A DNA stretch of 64,000 nt from Marinibacterium profundimaris (GTDB lineage Bacteria > Pseudomonadota > Alphaproteobacteria > Rhodobacterales > Rhodobacteraceae). Under the pieces are notes generated by a model. That model had not been told where the DNA came from, did not search any database, and worked only from the letters and a program-made list of their open reading frames with translations. The stretch covers positions 217,573-281,572 of the forward strand of contig NZ_AQQR01000006.1 of the NCBI RefSeq assembly GCF_002210095.1, in the 5' to 3' direction. Shown piece by piece: positions 19,232-28,035 of the stretch. The translations under genes and the position numbers were made by a program. Position 1 is the stretch's first letter, and every line of letters starts with the position of its first letter.

Positions 19232-19879
19232 TCACTCTGTCAGAAGCCGCAGGAATTCCGTCAGGTCGTCGGTATGGTGGTGGATGTGATCGGCATCAAG
19301 CTTCTCGGGCGCGACATGAACCGTGCGCATTCCCATCTCGTGCGGCGCGGCCAGGTTGCGCGGATCGTCCTCGAACATCGCGCCGATGCTGGTGTCGAGC
19401 CCGTCGAGGGTGAAGACCGTGTCGAAGGCTTCGCGCCGGGGCTTGGGGTGAAAGCCCGCATGTTCGACGCCGTAGATCGCGTCGAAGAGCCCGGCGAGGC
19501 CGCGCGCCTCGAGCACGCGTTCGGCATAGGGCGCCGTGCCGTTGGTATAGACGATCCGGCGGCCCGGCAGCTCGGTGATCCGGGCCGCAAGGACGGCATC
19601 GGGCTCCAGCGGGTGGAAGGAGATGTCGTGCACATGGGTCAGATAGGGGTCGGGATCGACGCCGTGGAGCTCCATCAGCCCGGCCAGGGTGGTGCCATAA
19701 TCGGCCCAGTACTGCTTGCGCAGGCGGTTGGCTTCCTCGGCCGTGACGCCCAGGGAGTCCTGGACATAGGCGGTCATCCGGACCTCGATCTGGTCGAAGA
19801 GCCGGGCCTGCGGCGGGTAGAGCGTGTTGTCCAGGTCAAACACCCAGGCGCGCACGTGATCGAAGGATTGCTTTACCAT
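19232..19879 (-). CDS. HAD-family pyrimidine 5'-nucleotidase-like phosphatase
   Basis: A 215-residue HAD hydrolase similar to yeast Sdt1/Phm8-type pyrimidine 5'-nucleotidases. Motif I is VFDLDNTLYPP with the nucleophile and acid aspartates, motif II is IVYTNGT, the conserved lysine is in HPKPRREAF and motif IV is MFEDDPRNL. It probably removes phosphate from nucleotides or a related metabolite. The ATG at 19879 has a near-perfect AGGAGGAA ribosome site. It is divergent from the GntR regulator, with 100 bases between. Confidence 0.88.
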   Translation of the reverse strand: MVKQSFDHVRAWVFDLDNTLYPPQARLFDQIEVRMTAYVQDSLGVTAEEANRLRKQYWADYGTTLAGLMELHGVDPDPYLTHVHDISFHPLEPDAVLAARITELPGRRIVYTNGTAPYAERVLEARGLAGLFDAIYGVEHAGFHPKPRREAFDTVFTLDGLDTSIGAMFEDDPRNLAAPHEMGMRTVHVAPEKLDADHIHHHTDDLTEFLRLLTE

Positions 19880-19979
19880 GCTTTCCTCCTAGGCCCCGGG
19901 GCTGCATCGTGCAACCAATGGCGCACTTGATTGGCCCTGCACGGCCTCGATAAATTCCGCGGATGGGGGACAGCAGCCG

Positions 19980-20630
19980 ATGAGCCAGACCAGGACGACA
20001 CAGACGGATGCCTACAGCCTGATCCTCGAGGCGATCGACGTGGGCATCTACAAGCCCGGCGACCGGCTGGTGGAAAGCGACCTGGCCGAGCGGTTCGGCG
20101 TGTCGCGGACACCGATCCGCGAGGCGTTGCAGCGGCTTGAGACGCAGTCGCTGTTGGAACGCGACGGGCGGTCTCTGATCGTGGCGTCGCTGGATCACAA
20201 CCAGATGGCGGAGCTCTATGTCGTCCGGCGCGAGCTGGAGGGGCTGGCCGCGCGGCTGGCGGCGCGTCATGCGACCGAGGAGGAGATCCGGGTGCTGCGC
20301 GACATGGTCACGGCGGATGATGCGCTGGTGAACGATCCGGCGGCGCTGTCGCGGGCGAACCGGCGGTTTCACAAGCAGATCCACCTGGCCTCGCACAACC
20401 GCTACCTGGTGCAGCAGCTGGACCTTGTGCACCGGACCATGGCGTTGATGGCGACCACGTCGCTGGCCGCGCAGGGCCGGGGGGAGATTGCGCAGAGCGA
20501 GCATGACGGGATCGTCCGCGCGATCGAGGCGCGGGACGAGGACGGGGCGGGCAAGGCGCTGCAGGAGCATATCTCCATCGCCTTCATGACGCGGCTGAAG
20601 CAGGATGCCGGGCGGCGGGAGCGGAGCTAG
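19980..20630 (+). CDS. GntR family (FadR/FCD type) transcriptional regulator
   Basis: A 216-residue regulator. The N-terminal winged helix carries the GntR signature LVESDLAERFGVSRTPIREAL (split here by its turn) and the C-terminal half is an all-helical FCD ligand domain with the metal-site pattern ELYVVRRELEG, ANRRFHKQIH and SEHDGIVRAI histidines. Such regulators sense small organic acids. The target is not obvious; the divergent HAD phosphatase is the nearest candidate. Its stop codon overlaps the end of the convergent glycosyltransferase gene by four bases (CTAG). Confidence 0.92.
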   Translation: MSQTRTTQTDAYSLILEAIDVGIYKPGDRLVESDLAERFGVSRTPIREALQRLETQSLLERDGRSLIVASLDHNQMAELYVVRRELEGLAARLAARHATEEEIRVLRDMVTADDALVNDPAALSRANRRFHKQIHLASHNRYLVQQLDLVHRTMALMATTSLAAQGRGEIAQSEHDGIVRAIEARDEDGAGKALQEHISIAFMTRLKQDAGRRERS

Positions 20631-23212
20631 GGCGCCGGCGGGCGGTTCGGACCGTTTCCGGGGGCGTCGGGGTCCGGGTCGGCGGTGTCTTTGGTCCGCG
20701 GGGCGTGTTCCTCGGCATCGGGGTTTTGATCTTCGTTCGCTGAGTGGTCGGAGAGGCCTTCGGCCTCTGCGTCTTCGTTGCCTGGCGCTGGGTCAAGGGC
20801 GGTGTCGTGAGGCGGGTCCGGTTCCGTGATGTTCCGGGTTTCGACGTTGTTCGGGCTCATTTCTGCGCTGTCGCTGGTCTCTTGAGCGTCAGGCTCGGTC
20901 GTGCTCAACTCATTGGTTGGCGGTGTTTTTTCAGGTCCGGCGCGGCCCCGGGGCTTTGCGCCGGGCTCAAGGTCTGTCCGCGTCGCCGCGCGGGATGTCT
21001 TTCGCGGTTTGTCCCGGGGGGCCCGTCGCCTGCCTTTGCAGGCAGTCTCCGTCGGGGCGGGCGCAGGGCGACGTGGGGCATCCCGGGGCGCATTTGATCG
21101 AGGGGCCGGATCCAGGTCCCGCGTGGGGACGTCCCGGTCGTCCGTTCCTTCGGCCTGTGCGCTCCTGTCCTCCGGCTGCGCCTCTGCCCAGTCCAGATCG
21201 TCGCGCGCCGCCGACCACCTCTCCTGCGGCTCCGCAAAGCCGAGGCCCGCCCCGGCGACCGGCCCGGCAAACCGGTGCTCCGCCGTCCTGACCGGCCTTG
21301 CCTCGCCGGTCTTCGCCTGCGGATCGACGCCATGCTCGGTCTTGTCCCAGAAATAGGGATCCGTCGCCAGTTCCCACAGCGCCTTGTAAGAGGCGACGGC
21401 TGCCAGCGGGTAGTAGAAGATCATGCTGGGCACCCAGGCCGTCAGGTGCCGGTGCGCGCGACCCTGCACGGCGACGAACCCGGTGCCCACGTTGATCGTC
21501 CCGGCATAGAGCAGCAGCGCCAGAACCGCCGCCGTGCTGTCGGCGGGTAGCACCGTTTCGACCGGGTGCGGCAGCCCGAAGGTCAGCACCCAGAAGGACC
21601 ACAGCACCGGCGCCATCACGAATTGCGACACCGTCCCAAGGAAGAACGCCTGCACGCTGAAGAACCGCGTCGGCCCCAGGTCGCGCCACAGCCGGCGCGG
21701 GTAGCGCATGTGGACCAGGTAGGTGACCATGAACCCCTTCAGCCAGCGCGAGCGCTGCTTGATCCAGGGCCAGAGGCGGTAATTCGCCTCTTCCCGCGTG
21801 ACGGTCGGCATGATCTCGGTCGTGTAGCCGAAGCGGACGAGGCGCACGCCCAGGTCGGCGTCCTCGGTCACGTTATGCGCGTCCCACGCGCCGACCCGTT
21901 CCAGCGCGGAGCGCCGCACGAACATCGTGGTCCCGCCCAGCGGCACCACCAGCCCCATCCGCGCGATGCCGGGCAGGGTGACGCGGAACCAGCTGGCGTA
22001 TTCCACGGTGAAACACCGCGCCAGCCAGTTGCTGCGTGGGTTGTAGAAATCCAGCACCCCCTGCAGGCAGGCCACGTGCCGCGGCGCACGGGCAAAGCGG
22101 TAGGCGACCTGTTCCAGCTGGTCGGGGGAGGGCGCGTCCTCGGCATCCCAGACGCCGATGATGTCGCCGTCGCAGAAATCCAGCGCGAAGTTCATCGCCC
22201 GCGGCTTGGTCGTCAGCCCGCCGTAGGCCGGCACCGTGACGACCCGCATCCAGGGCGGCAGCTCGGCCCGGGCGAGGGTGGCGCGGGTGACGGTGTCATG
22301 TTCCTCGAGCACCAGCAGGACCTGCAGCAGCGCCTTGGGATAGCTCAGCTCCTTCAGGCGGGCGATCAGCGTTTCGGCGACCGCCTCCTCGCGGTAGAGC
22401 GGCACGAGGACCGAGAAGCGCGGCCGGTGCCGGTTGTCGCCCGGCATCGGGATCCGCGCCGGGCGGTCCAGCCCGCTACGGCCCAGGCGCCGCCGTTCGC
22501 GATGCGGGGTGGTGACATAGGCCATCAGGCCGATCGTCTTCAGCAGCGCGATCAGTGTCAGCGAGGCGATGGCGACCAGGCTGAGCGCGGCCGCCGCCTG
22601 GTGCGGCATGGCCAGGAAGACGCCGAGCGCGGCAAGCGTCAGCGCCAGGGGCACCCTCTGCCAGGTGCGCGCCGCGCGCCAGGAGCGGCAGCTGAAGTCG
22701 GGCGGCACCCGCGACAGGGAGCCGGCCGCCAGCCGGGGCCGCAGCAGCCGTGCGAGATGAACCATGACCTGCCCTGCATCGGCGATCATCGTGATGACAG
22801 GCATGCCGGGCCCCAGCGCGGTCTGCACGTTGGCCGCATCTTCCGGATCGGCCGAGACCACGACCAGCGCGTTGTCCAGCCGGGCCCAGGGCAGGGTGCG
22901 GTGCTTCATCCAGAATTGCGGTGGGCGCAGGCCGATCAGGCCGGGATCGGGCGGGTGTTCGGCCAGGTCGACATGGGTGATGCCCAGCTGGTCCGACAGG
23001 GCGACCGCGATGTCCTTGTCGCGGGTCCAGCCCTCGGCCCGGAGGATATCGGCGAGCCGCGCGGGCACATCGCGCTGGATGTCCAGCGCACGCACCAGCT
23101 GGTCGTTGGTGAGAACCCCGGCCTCGACCAGGTGGCGGCCCAGCGGTTTGCGCGCGGCGGCATGCGCGGCGCGCGGCGGGCTGTTGACCAGTTTCAGGTG
23201 GGACTTGCTCAT
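20627..23212 (-). CDS. GT2 glycosyltransferase with N-terminal MshEN domain and long disordered tail
   Basis: An 861-residue membrane glycosyltransferase. Residues 23-75 match the tandem MshEN (GspE N-terminal) layout: a 24-residue motif, a five-residue spacer RDVPA and a second 24-residue motif, each of the form LGxxLxxxG...Lxx...Q; in other proteins this layout binds cyclic di-GMP. Two membrane helices follow (about 187-230), then a GT2 domain with DAED (356-359), TED (449-451) and QRSRW (486-490), the signatures of processive BcsA/NfrB-like synthases, then about four more helices to 612. Residues 630-861 are a proline-, acid- and threonine-rich tail with no fold. It is probably an exopolysaccharide synthase gated by c-di-GMP. 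No accessory exopolysaccharide genes adjoin it. Confidence 0.9.
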   Translation of the reverse strand: MSKSHLKLVNSPPRAAHAAARKPLGRHLVEAGVLTNDQLVRALDIQRDVPARLADILRAEGWTRDKDIAVALSDQLGITHVDLAEHPPDPGLIGLRPPQFWMKHRTLPWARLDNALVVVSADPEDAANVQTALGPGMPVITMIADAGQVMVHLARLLRPRLAAGSLSRVPPDFSCRSWRAARTWQRVPLALTLAALGVFLAMPHQAAAALSLVAIASLTLIALLKTIGLMAYVTTPHRERRRLGRSGLDRPARIPMPGDNRHRPRFSVLVPLYREEAVAETLIARLKELSYPKALLQVLLVLEEHDTVTRATLARAELPPWMRVVTVPAYGGLTTKPRAMNFALDFCDGDIIGVWDAEDAPSPDQLEQVAYRFARAPRHVACLQGVLDFYNPRSNWLARCFTVEYASWFRVTLPGIARMGLVVPLGGTTMFVRRSALERVGAWDAHNVTEDADLGVRLVRFGYTTEIMPTVTREEANYRLWPWIKQRSRWLKGFMVTYLVHMRYPRRLWRDLGPTRFFSVQAFFLGTVSQFVMAPVLWSFWVLTFGLPHPVETVLPADSTAAVLALLLYAGTINVGTGFVAVQGRAHRHLTAWVPSMIFYYPLAAVASYKALWELATDPYFWDKTEHGVDPQAKTGEARPVRTAEHRFAGPVAGAGLGFAEPQERWSAARDDLDWAEAQPEDRSAQAEGTDDRDVPTRDLDPAPRSNAPRDAPRRPAPAPTETACKGRRRAPRDKPRKTSRAATRTDLEPGAKPRGRAGPEKTPPTNELSTTEPDAQETSDSAEMSPNNVETRNITEPDPPHDTALDPAPGNEDAEAEGLSDHSANEDQNPDAEEHAPRTKDTADPDPDAPGNGPNRPPAP

Positions 23213-23329
23213 TCGGACCCGGCGTGACCTGCTTTCGCAGGAGCATGCCGGGCACCGATTAAGGAAGCGTAAACCCTGTTCGGGCCAGGGTCAGGTCAGG
23301 TACTTTGCAAGTCAGGTGCTGTGCCGGTC

Positions 23330-24499
23330 TCAGTCGACTTTTGCCCTGCGCGCGGCCATGGCGGCGGCGAAACGTTCGAAGAGGTAATAGCTGTCCTGCG
23401 GCCCCGGGCTGGCCTCGGGGTGGTATTGCACGGACCAGACCGGGCGGTCCGACATGCGGATCCCGCAGTTCGACCCGTCGAAGAGGGAGCGATGCGTTTC
23501 GGTCACGCCGGCAGGCAGGGTCTGGGCATCGACGGCGAAGCCATGGTTCATCGAGGTGATCTCGACCTTGCCGGTCTCGAGGTCCTTCACCGGGTGGTTG
23601 GCGCCGTGGTGGCCGTGGTTCATCTTGACCGTCTTCGCACCAAGCGCCAGCGCCAGCATCTGGTGACCTAGGCAGATGCCGAAGACCGGAAGATCGGTCC
23701 GGTCCAGCACGTCGCGGATCATCGGCACGGCGTATTGCCCGGTCGCAGCGGGGTCGCCCGGACCATTTGACAGGAAGACCCCGTCGGGCTCATGGGCCAG
23801 CACCTCATCGGCGGTGGCGGTGGCGGGCAGCACGGTCACGTCGGCGCCGGCCGAGGCCAGGCAGCGCAGGATGTTGCGCTTGGCGCCGTAATCGATGGCG
23901 ACGACCTTGTGGACGGGATCGGTCTGCTGCGGATAGCCGTCGGGCCAGGCCCACCGCATCTCGTTCCAGCGGTAGGATTGCGGGCAGGTGACCTCGCGCG
24001 CGAGGTCCATGCCTTCGAGACCGGCAAAGCCGCGGGCGGCGGCGACCAGCTGTTCGATATCGAACTGGCCGTCGGGATTGTGTTCCAGCGCCACGTGGGG
24101 CGCGCCCTGCTGGCGGATGGCCCGGGTCAGGCGGCGCGTGTCGACACCGCCGATGGCCATGCGTCCGCCACGGGTCAGCCACGCGTCCAGCTGCTCGCCG
24201 CTGCGCCAGTTCGACGGCTCGGTCGGATCCCACTTCACCACCATGCCTGCGGCGACGGGGGTGTTGGCCTCGTCGTCTTCGACGTTAACCCCTACGTTAC
24301 CAATATGGGGAAATGTGAAGGTGACGACCTGCCCGGCATAGGAGGGATCGGTCATGATCTCCTGGTAGCCCGTCATCGCCGTGTTGAAGCACAGCTCGGC
24401 CACGGTGCGCCCGGTCGCGCCGAACCCCCGTCCGTAGAACAGGGTTCCGTCCGCAAGCGCGAGGCAGGCGGTCGGCCGGGAGGGGGCGAGGCGGGACAT
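23330..24499 (-). CDS. carA: carbamoyl-phosphate synthase small (glutaminase) subunit
   Basis: Releases ammonia from glutamine for the large subunit CarB, feeding pyrimidine and arginine synthesis. The 389-residue protein has the N-terminal CarA domain (GRGFGATGRTVAE, TGYQEIMTDPSYAGQ) and a C-terminal class I glutamine amidotransferase with the nucleophile in FGICLGHQMLAL and the His-Glu pair in QYHPEASPGP. It starts at the ATG at 24499 with GCAGGAGCC upstream. carB is not in the window. A plausible promoter lies 40-70 bases upstream. Confidence 0.97.
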   Translation of the reverse strand: MSRLAPSRPTACLALADGTLFYGRGFGATGRTVAELCFNTAMTGYQEIMTDPSYAGQVVTFTFPHIGNVGVNVEDDEANTPVAAGMVVKWDPTEPSNWRSGEQLDAWLTRGGRMAIGGVDTRRLTRAIRQQGAPHVALEHNPDGQFDIEQLVAAARGFAGLEGMDLAREVTCPQSYRWNEMRWAWPDGYPQQTDPVHKVVAIDYGAKRNILRCLASAGADVTVLPATATADEVLAHEPDGVFLSNGPGDPAATGQYAVPMIRDVLDRTDLPVFGICLGHQMLALALGAKTVKMNHGHHGANHPVKDLETGKVEITSMNHGFAVDAQTLPAGVTETHRSLFDGSNCGIRMSDRPVWSVQYHPEASPGPQDSYYLFERFAAAMAARRAKVD

Positions 24500-24539
24500 G
24501 GGCGGGCTCCTGCGGGGTTCGGCGGATCAAATCGGCGCA

Positions 24540-24568
24540 GGTCTAAGGGAGCACCCCGAACGGGTCAA
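24540..24568 (-). promoter_or_regulatory. predicted carA promoter
   Basis: On the minus strand TTGACC and TAGACC are separated by exactly 17 bases, 41 bases upstream of the carA start. The -35 match is strong and the -10 moderate. Prediction only. Confidence 0.5.
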
Positions 24569-24625
24569 GGCCCGGGCGGCGCGACCGGGATGTGTCGCTA
24601 ACGGAACGGAAAGGGACTTGAATGG

Positions 24626-24654
24626 TTGAGCAGCTACATCAATTTGTGTAGTTT
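24626..24654 (+). promoter_or_regulatory. predicted promoter of the GatB/YqeY gene
   Basis: TTGAGC and TAGTTT with a 17-base spacer, 28 bases upstream of the start codon. The arms CTACA (24634) and TGTAG (24647) form a small inverted repeat inside the spacer and could be an operator. Prediction only. Confidence 0.45.
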
Positions 24655-24681
24655 CCATGTTTTGCAGATCCTTGGGATGGG

Positions 24682-25155
24682 ATGAAACTTATGGACATGC
24701 GTGCGCGGGTCAATACGGCCCTGAAGCAGGCGATGAAGGACAAGTCCGCAGACCGGCTTGCCACCCTTCGCCTGATATGTGCAGCGATCAAGGACAGGGA
24801 AATCGCGCAGCGCGGCGATGGCGAGGACAACGCCGTCGGCGATGCCGAAGTGCTGGCGATTCTGGGCAAGATGGTGAAACAGCGCCAGGAAAGCGTGCGC
24901 GTCTACGAAGAGGGCGGCCGGCTGGACCTGGCCGAACGCGAGGCGGCCGAGATCGAGGTGATCGAGGAATTCCTGCCCAAGCCGCTTGCCGAGGAAGAGG
25001 TGGACGAAGCCATCTCGGAGGCCGTGGCCTGCACGGGAGCCTGCTCGATTCGCGACATGGGCAAGGTCATGGGCGAGCTGAAGTCGCGCCACACCGGGCG
25101 GATGGATTTCGGCAAGGTGGGCCCCAAGGTCAAGCAACGGCTCTGCGCAAGCTGA
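24682..25155 (+). CDS. GatB/YqeY domain protein
   Basis: A 157-residue, mostly helical protein of the YqeY family, related to the tRNA-binding tail of the GatB subunit of glutamyl-tRNA amidotransferase; it is probably a tRNA-associated factor, but its role is unproven. Typical segments are LKQAMKDKSADRLATLRLI, AAIKDREIA, MVKQRQES and EEFLPKPL. The start could be ATG 24682 or the in-frame ATG 24691, which matches the usual family start more closely. It is divergent from carA, the neighbourhood often seen in Rhodobacteraceae. Confidence 0.9.
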   Translation: MKLMDMRARVNTALKQAMKDKSADRLATLRLICAAIKDREIAQRGDGEDNAVGDAEVLAILGKMVKQRQESVRVYEEGGRLDLAEREAAEIEVIEEFLPKPLAEEEVDEAISEAVACTGACSIRDMGKVMGELKSRHTGRMDFGKVGPKVKQRLCAS

Positions 25156-25260
25156 CGCGCCGGGGCAGGGAACGGAAGCGGAGCGCTTTCGGTCCGGGGT
25201 CCGCCCGATGGCGGGCCTGTGCGATTCGGTCCGGCGGTGGTGCCGACCGGAGAGGGTGAA

Positions 25261-25323
25261 GGGGGCGCTGCCCCCGTCGCGGCAGGCCGCGACTCCCCCG
25301 GAGGTATTTTTCCAAAGGTGAAG
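25261..25323 (+). repeat. full copy of a structured 3' element (copy 1)
   Basis: Located 105 bases past the YqeY-family stop in the same sense. It consists of stem 1 GGGGGCGCTGCCCCC, stem 2 GTCGCGG / CCGCGAC, then CTCCCCCGGAGGTATT and a TTTTCCAAAGGTGAAG tail. Two other full copies (58369, 63820) keep both stems with different bases in stem 2, which implies a conserved RNA fold. Confidence 0.8.
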
Positions 25324-25386
25324 ACATGGGATGGCGCCTGGTGGACGGGTCGCCGCAGGGTCCCGGCGCGTCGATGGCCCTGTGCG

Positions 25387-25872
25387 TCAGGGGTGGCGGA
25401 GGAGCGCGGCGAGCTCGCCGTAGAGCGCCTTGCGTTCGTCCTCGGAGAGGAAGGCGCCGATCTCGACCTCGCGGCCGGCTCCCCTGAGGGTCACGTAATT
25501 CGGCACCGGTCCCCCCTGGATGTGCAGTTCGGGCCGGGCCCAGTGGCGATTGCTTTCCCATTCCTGGACGTCCCCGCGCGGGTTGCGGCGTGTGAGCCGG
25601 GCGGTTTCGTCGGACAGGGTAAAGGTCTCAAGGATCCGGGCGCGGCGCTGGTTGGTCGAGATCGCGAACCAGACACCGGCGAGGGCCGTCATCAGGAAGG
25701 GCAGCAGAAGCCACAGCAGCACCGTGCCGATCAGGGCCATCAGCGGGATCAGGAGCAGGGCGAAGGTCACGCCGATGAAGATGACAAAGCCCCCCGGCGT
25801 CATCGACTGATGCGGCCAGAGATGCAGCTCGCGGCTTTCGGGCCGGTCGTTATCCGTCCAGCGGTAGGGCAT
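25387..25872 (-). CDS. DUF2244 family membrane protein
   Basis: A 161-residue protein with two adjacent membrane helices (about residues 28-70) after a short N-terminal strand (MPYRWTDND, ELHLWPHQSM), and a soluble C-terminal half. This matches DUF2244, an alphaproteobacterial family often found beside cytochrome oxidase genes, as here directly downstream of ctaD on the same strand. A role in respiratory-complex assembly is only a guess from location. ATG 25872 is chosen by similarity to family starts; ATG 25902 is also open, and neither has a good ribosome site. Confidence 0.85.
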   Translation of the reverse strand: MPYRWTDNDRPESRELHLWPHQSMTPGGFVIFIGVTFALLLIPLMALIGTVLLWLLLPFLMTALAGVWFAISTNQRRARILETFTLSDETARLTRRNPRGDVQEWESNRHWARPELHIQGGPVPNYVTLRGAGREVEIGAFLSEDERKALYGELAALLRHP

Positions 25873-25931
25873 GAGGTCGATAATATCCCGGCCCGCGATC
25901 ATGTCGAGACCGGCGCGAGGCCTGGCAAACG

Positions 25932-25957
25932 AAAACCCCGGCCGAAGCCGGGGTTTT
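25932..25957 (-). terminator. ctaD terminator
   Basis: A perfect eleven-base stem AAAACCCCGGC / GCCGGGGTTTT closes a four-base loop, 28 bases past the ctaD stop, with T-runs on both strands. It separates ctaD from the DUF2244 gene. Confidence 0.9.
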
Positions 25958-25984
25958 GCATGTTTCGGGGCTGGTGAGACCGGA

Positions 25985-27655
25985 TCAGTGGGCGTGGCCC
26001 TTGTCCCAGTCCTCCTGCTTCGGCAGCTGCTCGAAGGTGTGCTCCGGCGGCGGCGAGGGCAGGGTGAACTCCAGCGTGTCGGCGTATTCGTTCCAGTAGT
26101 TCGGGCGGTTTTCCACGGCGCCCTTGCGGACGGTCCAGATCACGATGCCGAAGAACAGCAGGAACGACGAGAAGCTGATCAGCGCGCCGATCGACGAGAA
26201 CATGTTCCAGAAGGCGAAGGCCTCGGGATAGTCGATGTAGCGGCGCGGCATGCCCTGACGGCCCAGGAAGTGCTGGGGGAAGAAGGTCAGGTTGACGCCG
26301 ATGAAGAACAGCCAGAAGTGCAGCTTGCCCAGGTTCTCGGGGTACATGCGGCCGGTGATCTTGGGCAGATAGTAGTAGCAGCCCGCGAAGATGGTGAAGG
26401 CCGCGCCCATCGACATCGTGTAGTGGAAATGCGCCACCACGTAGTAGGTGTCGTGGTAGTACCGGTCCACGCCGGCCTGGCTCAGCACCACGCCGGTCAC
26501 GCCGCCGATGGTGAACAGGAACAGGAAGCCGAAGGCGAACAGCATCGGCGTCTTGAACTCGATCGAGCCGCCCCACATCGTCGCGATCCACGAGAAGATC
26601 TTGATCCCCGTGGGCACCGCGATGACCATGGTCGCCAGCATGAAGTAGGCCTGCTGGTTCAGCGTCAGGCCGACCGTATACATGTGGTGTGCCCAGACGA
26701 CGAAGCCGATGGCGCCGATCGCGATCAGGGCCCAGACCATCGGCAGGTAGCCGAAGACCGGCTTCTTGGCGAAGGTCGCGATCACGTGGGAGATCAGGCC
26801 GAAGCCCGGCAGAACCACGATGTACACTTCCGGGTGCCCGAAGAACCACAGGATGTGCTGGTAAAGCACCGGGTCACCGCCGCCGGCCGGATCGAAGAAG
26901 GTGAAGCCGAAGTTACGGTCCATCAGCAGCATGGTGATCGCGCCGGCCAGGACAGGCAGGGACAGCAGGATCAGCCAGGACGTGACGAAGATCGACCAGG
27001 CGAACAGCGGCACCTTGAAGAGCGTCATGCCCGGGGCGCGCATGTTCAGGAAGGTCGTGATCATGTTGATGGCGCCCAGGATCGACGAGGCACCCGACAG
27101 GTGCACCGCGAAAATGGCGAAATCCATCGACATGCCGGCCTCGTTCACCGACAGCGGCGGGTACAGCACCCAGCCCACGCCGGAGCCGGCCTGGTCGTTG
27201 CCGCCAGGCGCGAAGACCGAACAGACCGCCAGCGTGGTCCCGGCAACATAAAGCCAGTAGCTGAGGTTGTTCATCCGCGGGAAGGCCATGTCCGGCGCGC
27301 CGATCTGCAGCGGCATGAAGTAGTTGCCGAAGCCCCCGAACAGCGCCGGAATGACCACGAAGAACATCATCAGGATGCCGTGGCCGGTGATCAGAACGTT
27401 CCAGAGGTGACCGTTCGGCGTACATTCCGCCGAACCCGGGAACAGCCGCGCGCCTTCGAGGCACATGAACTGAACGCCGGGCTCCATCAGCTCCAGACGC
27501 ATGTAGACGGTGAAACTCACCGAGATCAGCCCGACGATCGCCGAAGTGATCAGGTAGAGAATCCCGATGTCCTTGTGGTTGGTCGACATGAACCAGCGGG
27601 TGAAAAAGCCCCGCTCGTCTTCATGCTCGTGACCGTGAATGGCTGCATCTGCCAT
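25985..27655 (-). CDS. ctaD: cytochrome c oxidase subunit I (aa3 type)
   Basis: The catalytic subunit of the aa3-type haem-copper oxidase in the inner membrane, reducing oxygen to water and pumping protons. The 556-residue protein has twelve predicted membrane helices, the haem and copper ligands in [19 protein letters not shown] and [10 protein letters not shown], and HFHYTMSMG near the haem a pair. SFGHPEVY is the usual D- and K-channel-containing type; the D-channel entrance DxxxN segment is also visible early in the protein (NHKDIG). ATG 27655 has an ideal AGGAGG ribosome site. The gene stands alone, without the coxBC subunits next to it, as in related genomes. A promoter and an FnrL-type box lie upstream. 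Confidence 0.97.
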   Translation of the reverse strand: MADAAIHGHEHEDERGFFTRWFMSTNHKDIGILYLITSAIVGLISVSFTVYMRLELMEPGVQFMCLEGARLFPGSAECTPNGHLWNVLITGHGILMMFFVVIPALFGGFGNYFMPLQIGAPDMAFPRMNNLSYWLYVAGTTLAVCSVFAPGGNDQAGSGVGWVLYPPLSVNEAGMSMDFAIFAVHLSGASSILGAINMITTFLNMRAPGMTLFKVPLFAWSIFVTSWLILLSLPVLAGAITMLLMDRNFGFTFFDPAGGGDPVLYQHILWFFGHPEVYIVVLPGFGLISHVIATFAKKPVFGYLPMVWALIAIGAIGFVVWAHHMYTVGLTLNQQAYFMLATMVIAVPTGIKIFSWIATMWGGSIEFKTPMLFAFGFLFLFTIGGVTGVVLSQAGVDRYYHDTYYVVAHFHYTMSMGAAFTIFAGCYYYLPKITGRMYPENLGKLHFWLFFIGVNLTFFPQHFLGRQGMPRRYIDYPEAFAFWNMFSSIGALISFSSFLLFFGIVIWTVRKGAVENRPNYWNEYADTLEFTLPSPPPEHTFEQLPKQEDWDKGHAH

Positions 27656-27719
27656 CTGGAGACCTCCTGTTGCGTCACGTCACGGGGCCACCCCCGAGGG
27701 TGCCGCGATATTCATTCAG

Positions 27720-27748
27720 GTTCTAGAATGCCAGTGAGTGTGCTTCAA
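27720..27748 (-). promoter_or_regulatory. predicted ctaD promoter
   Basis: On the minus strand TTGAAG and TAGAAC are 17 bases apart, 65 bases upstream of the ctaD start. The stretch from 27656 to 28035 (380 bases) between ctaD and the HIT gene otherwise holds only the FnrL-type box and GC-rich sequence in which I see no gene. Confidence 0.5.
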
Positions 27749-27757
27749 TGCCGCAAC

Positions 27758-27771
27758 TTGACCCAGATCAA
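27758..27771. promoter_or_regulatory. FnrL/FNR-type box upstream of ctaD
   Basis: TTGACCCAGATCAA fits the FNR-family consensus TTGAY-N4-RTCAA exactly. It ends 10 bases upstream of the predicted -35 of ctaD, so it could adjust expression of the low-affinity oxidase to oxygen supply. The match is direct; the regulator's identity is inferred from relatives. Confidence 0.75.
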
Positions 27772-28035
27772 GAAAAATTGCCGCGCCCCCCTTGGGGAAG
27801 CGGCACCTTTGTCGCCCTTGGGGCCTGTTCCCGGCCCTTGCGGGCGGTGGCTTGGCGGCTTTGGTGCCGCGCGATCCGACCGGCACCCGCGATCCGGTGG
27901 CGACTCGGGCCTGATTCAGTCATGGGGCGAGTCGCCGGGCGGCCCCCCGCAGGCAGGCGGCGCCGGGTTCCTTGACCTCGTGCCGCGCCCAACGCACAAC
28001 CATGGCAACACCTCAACATGGGAGCGCCCCCGCCG

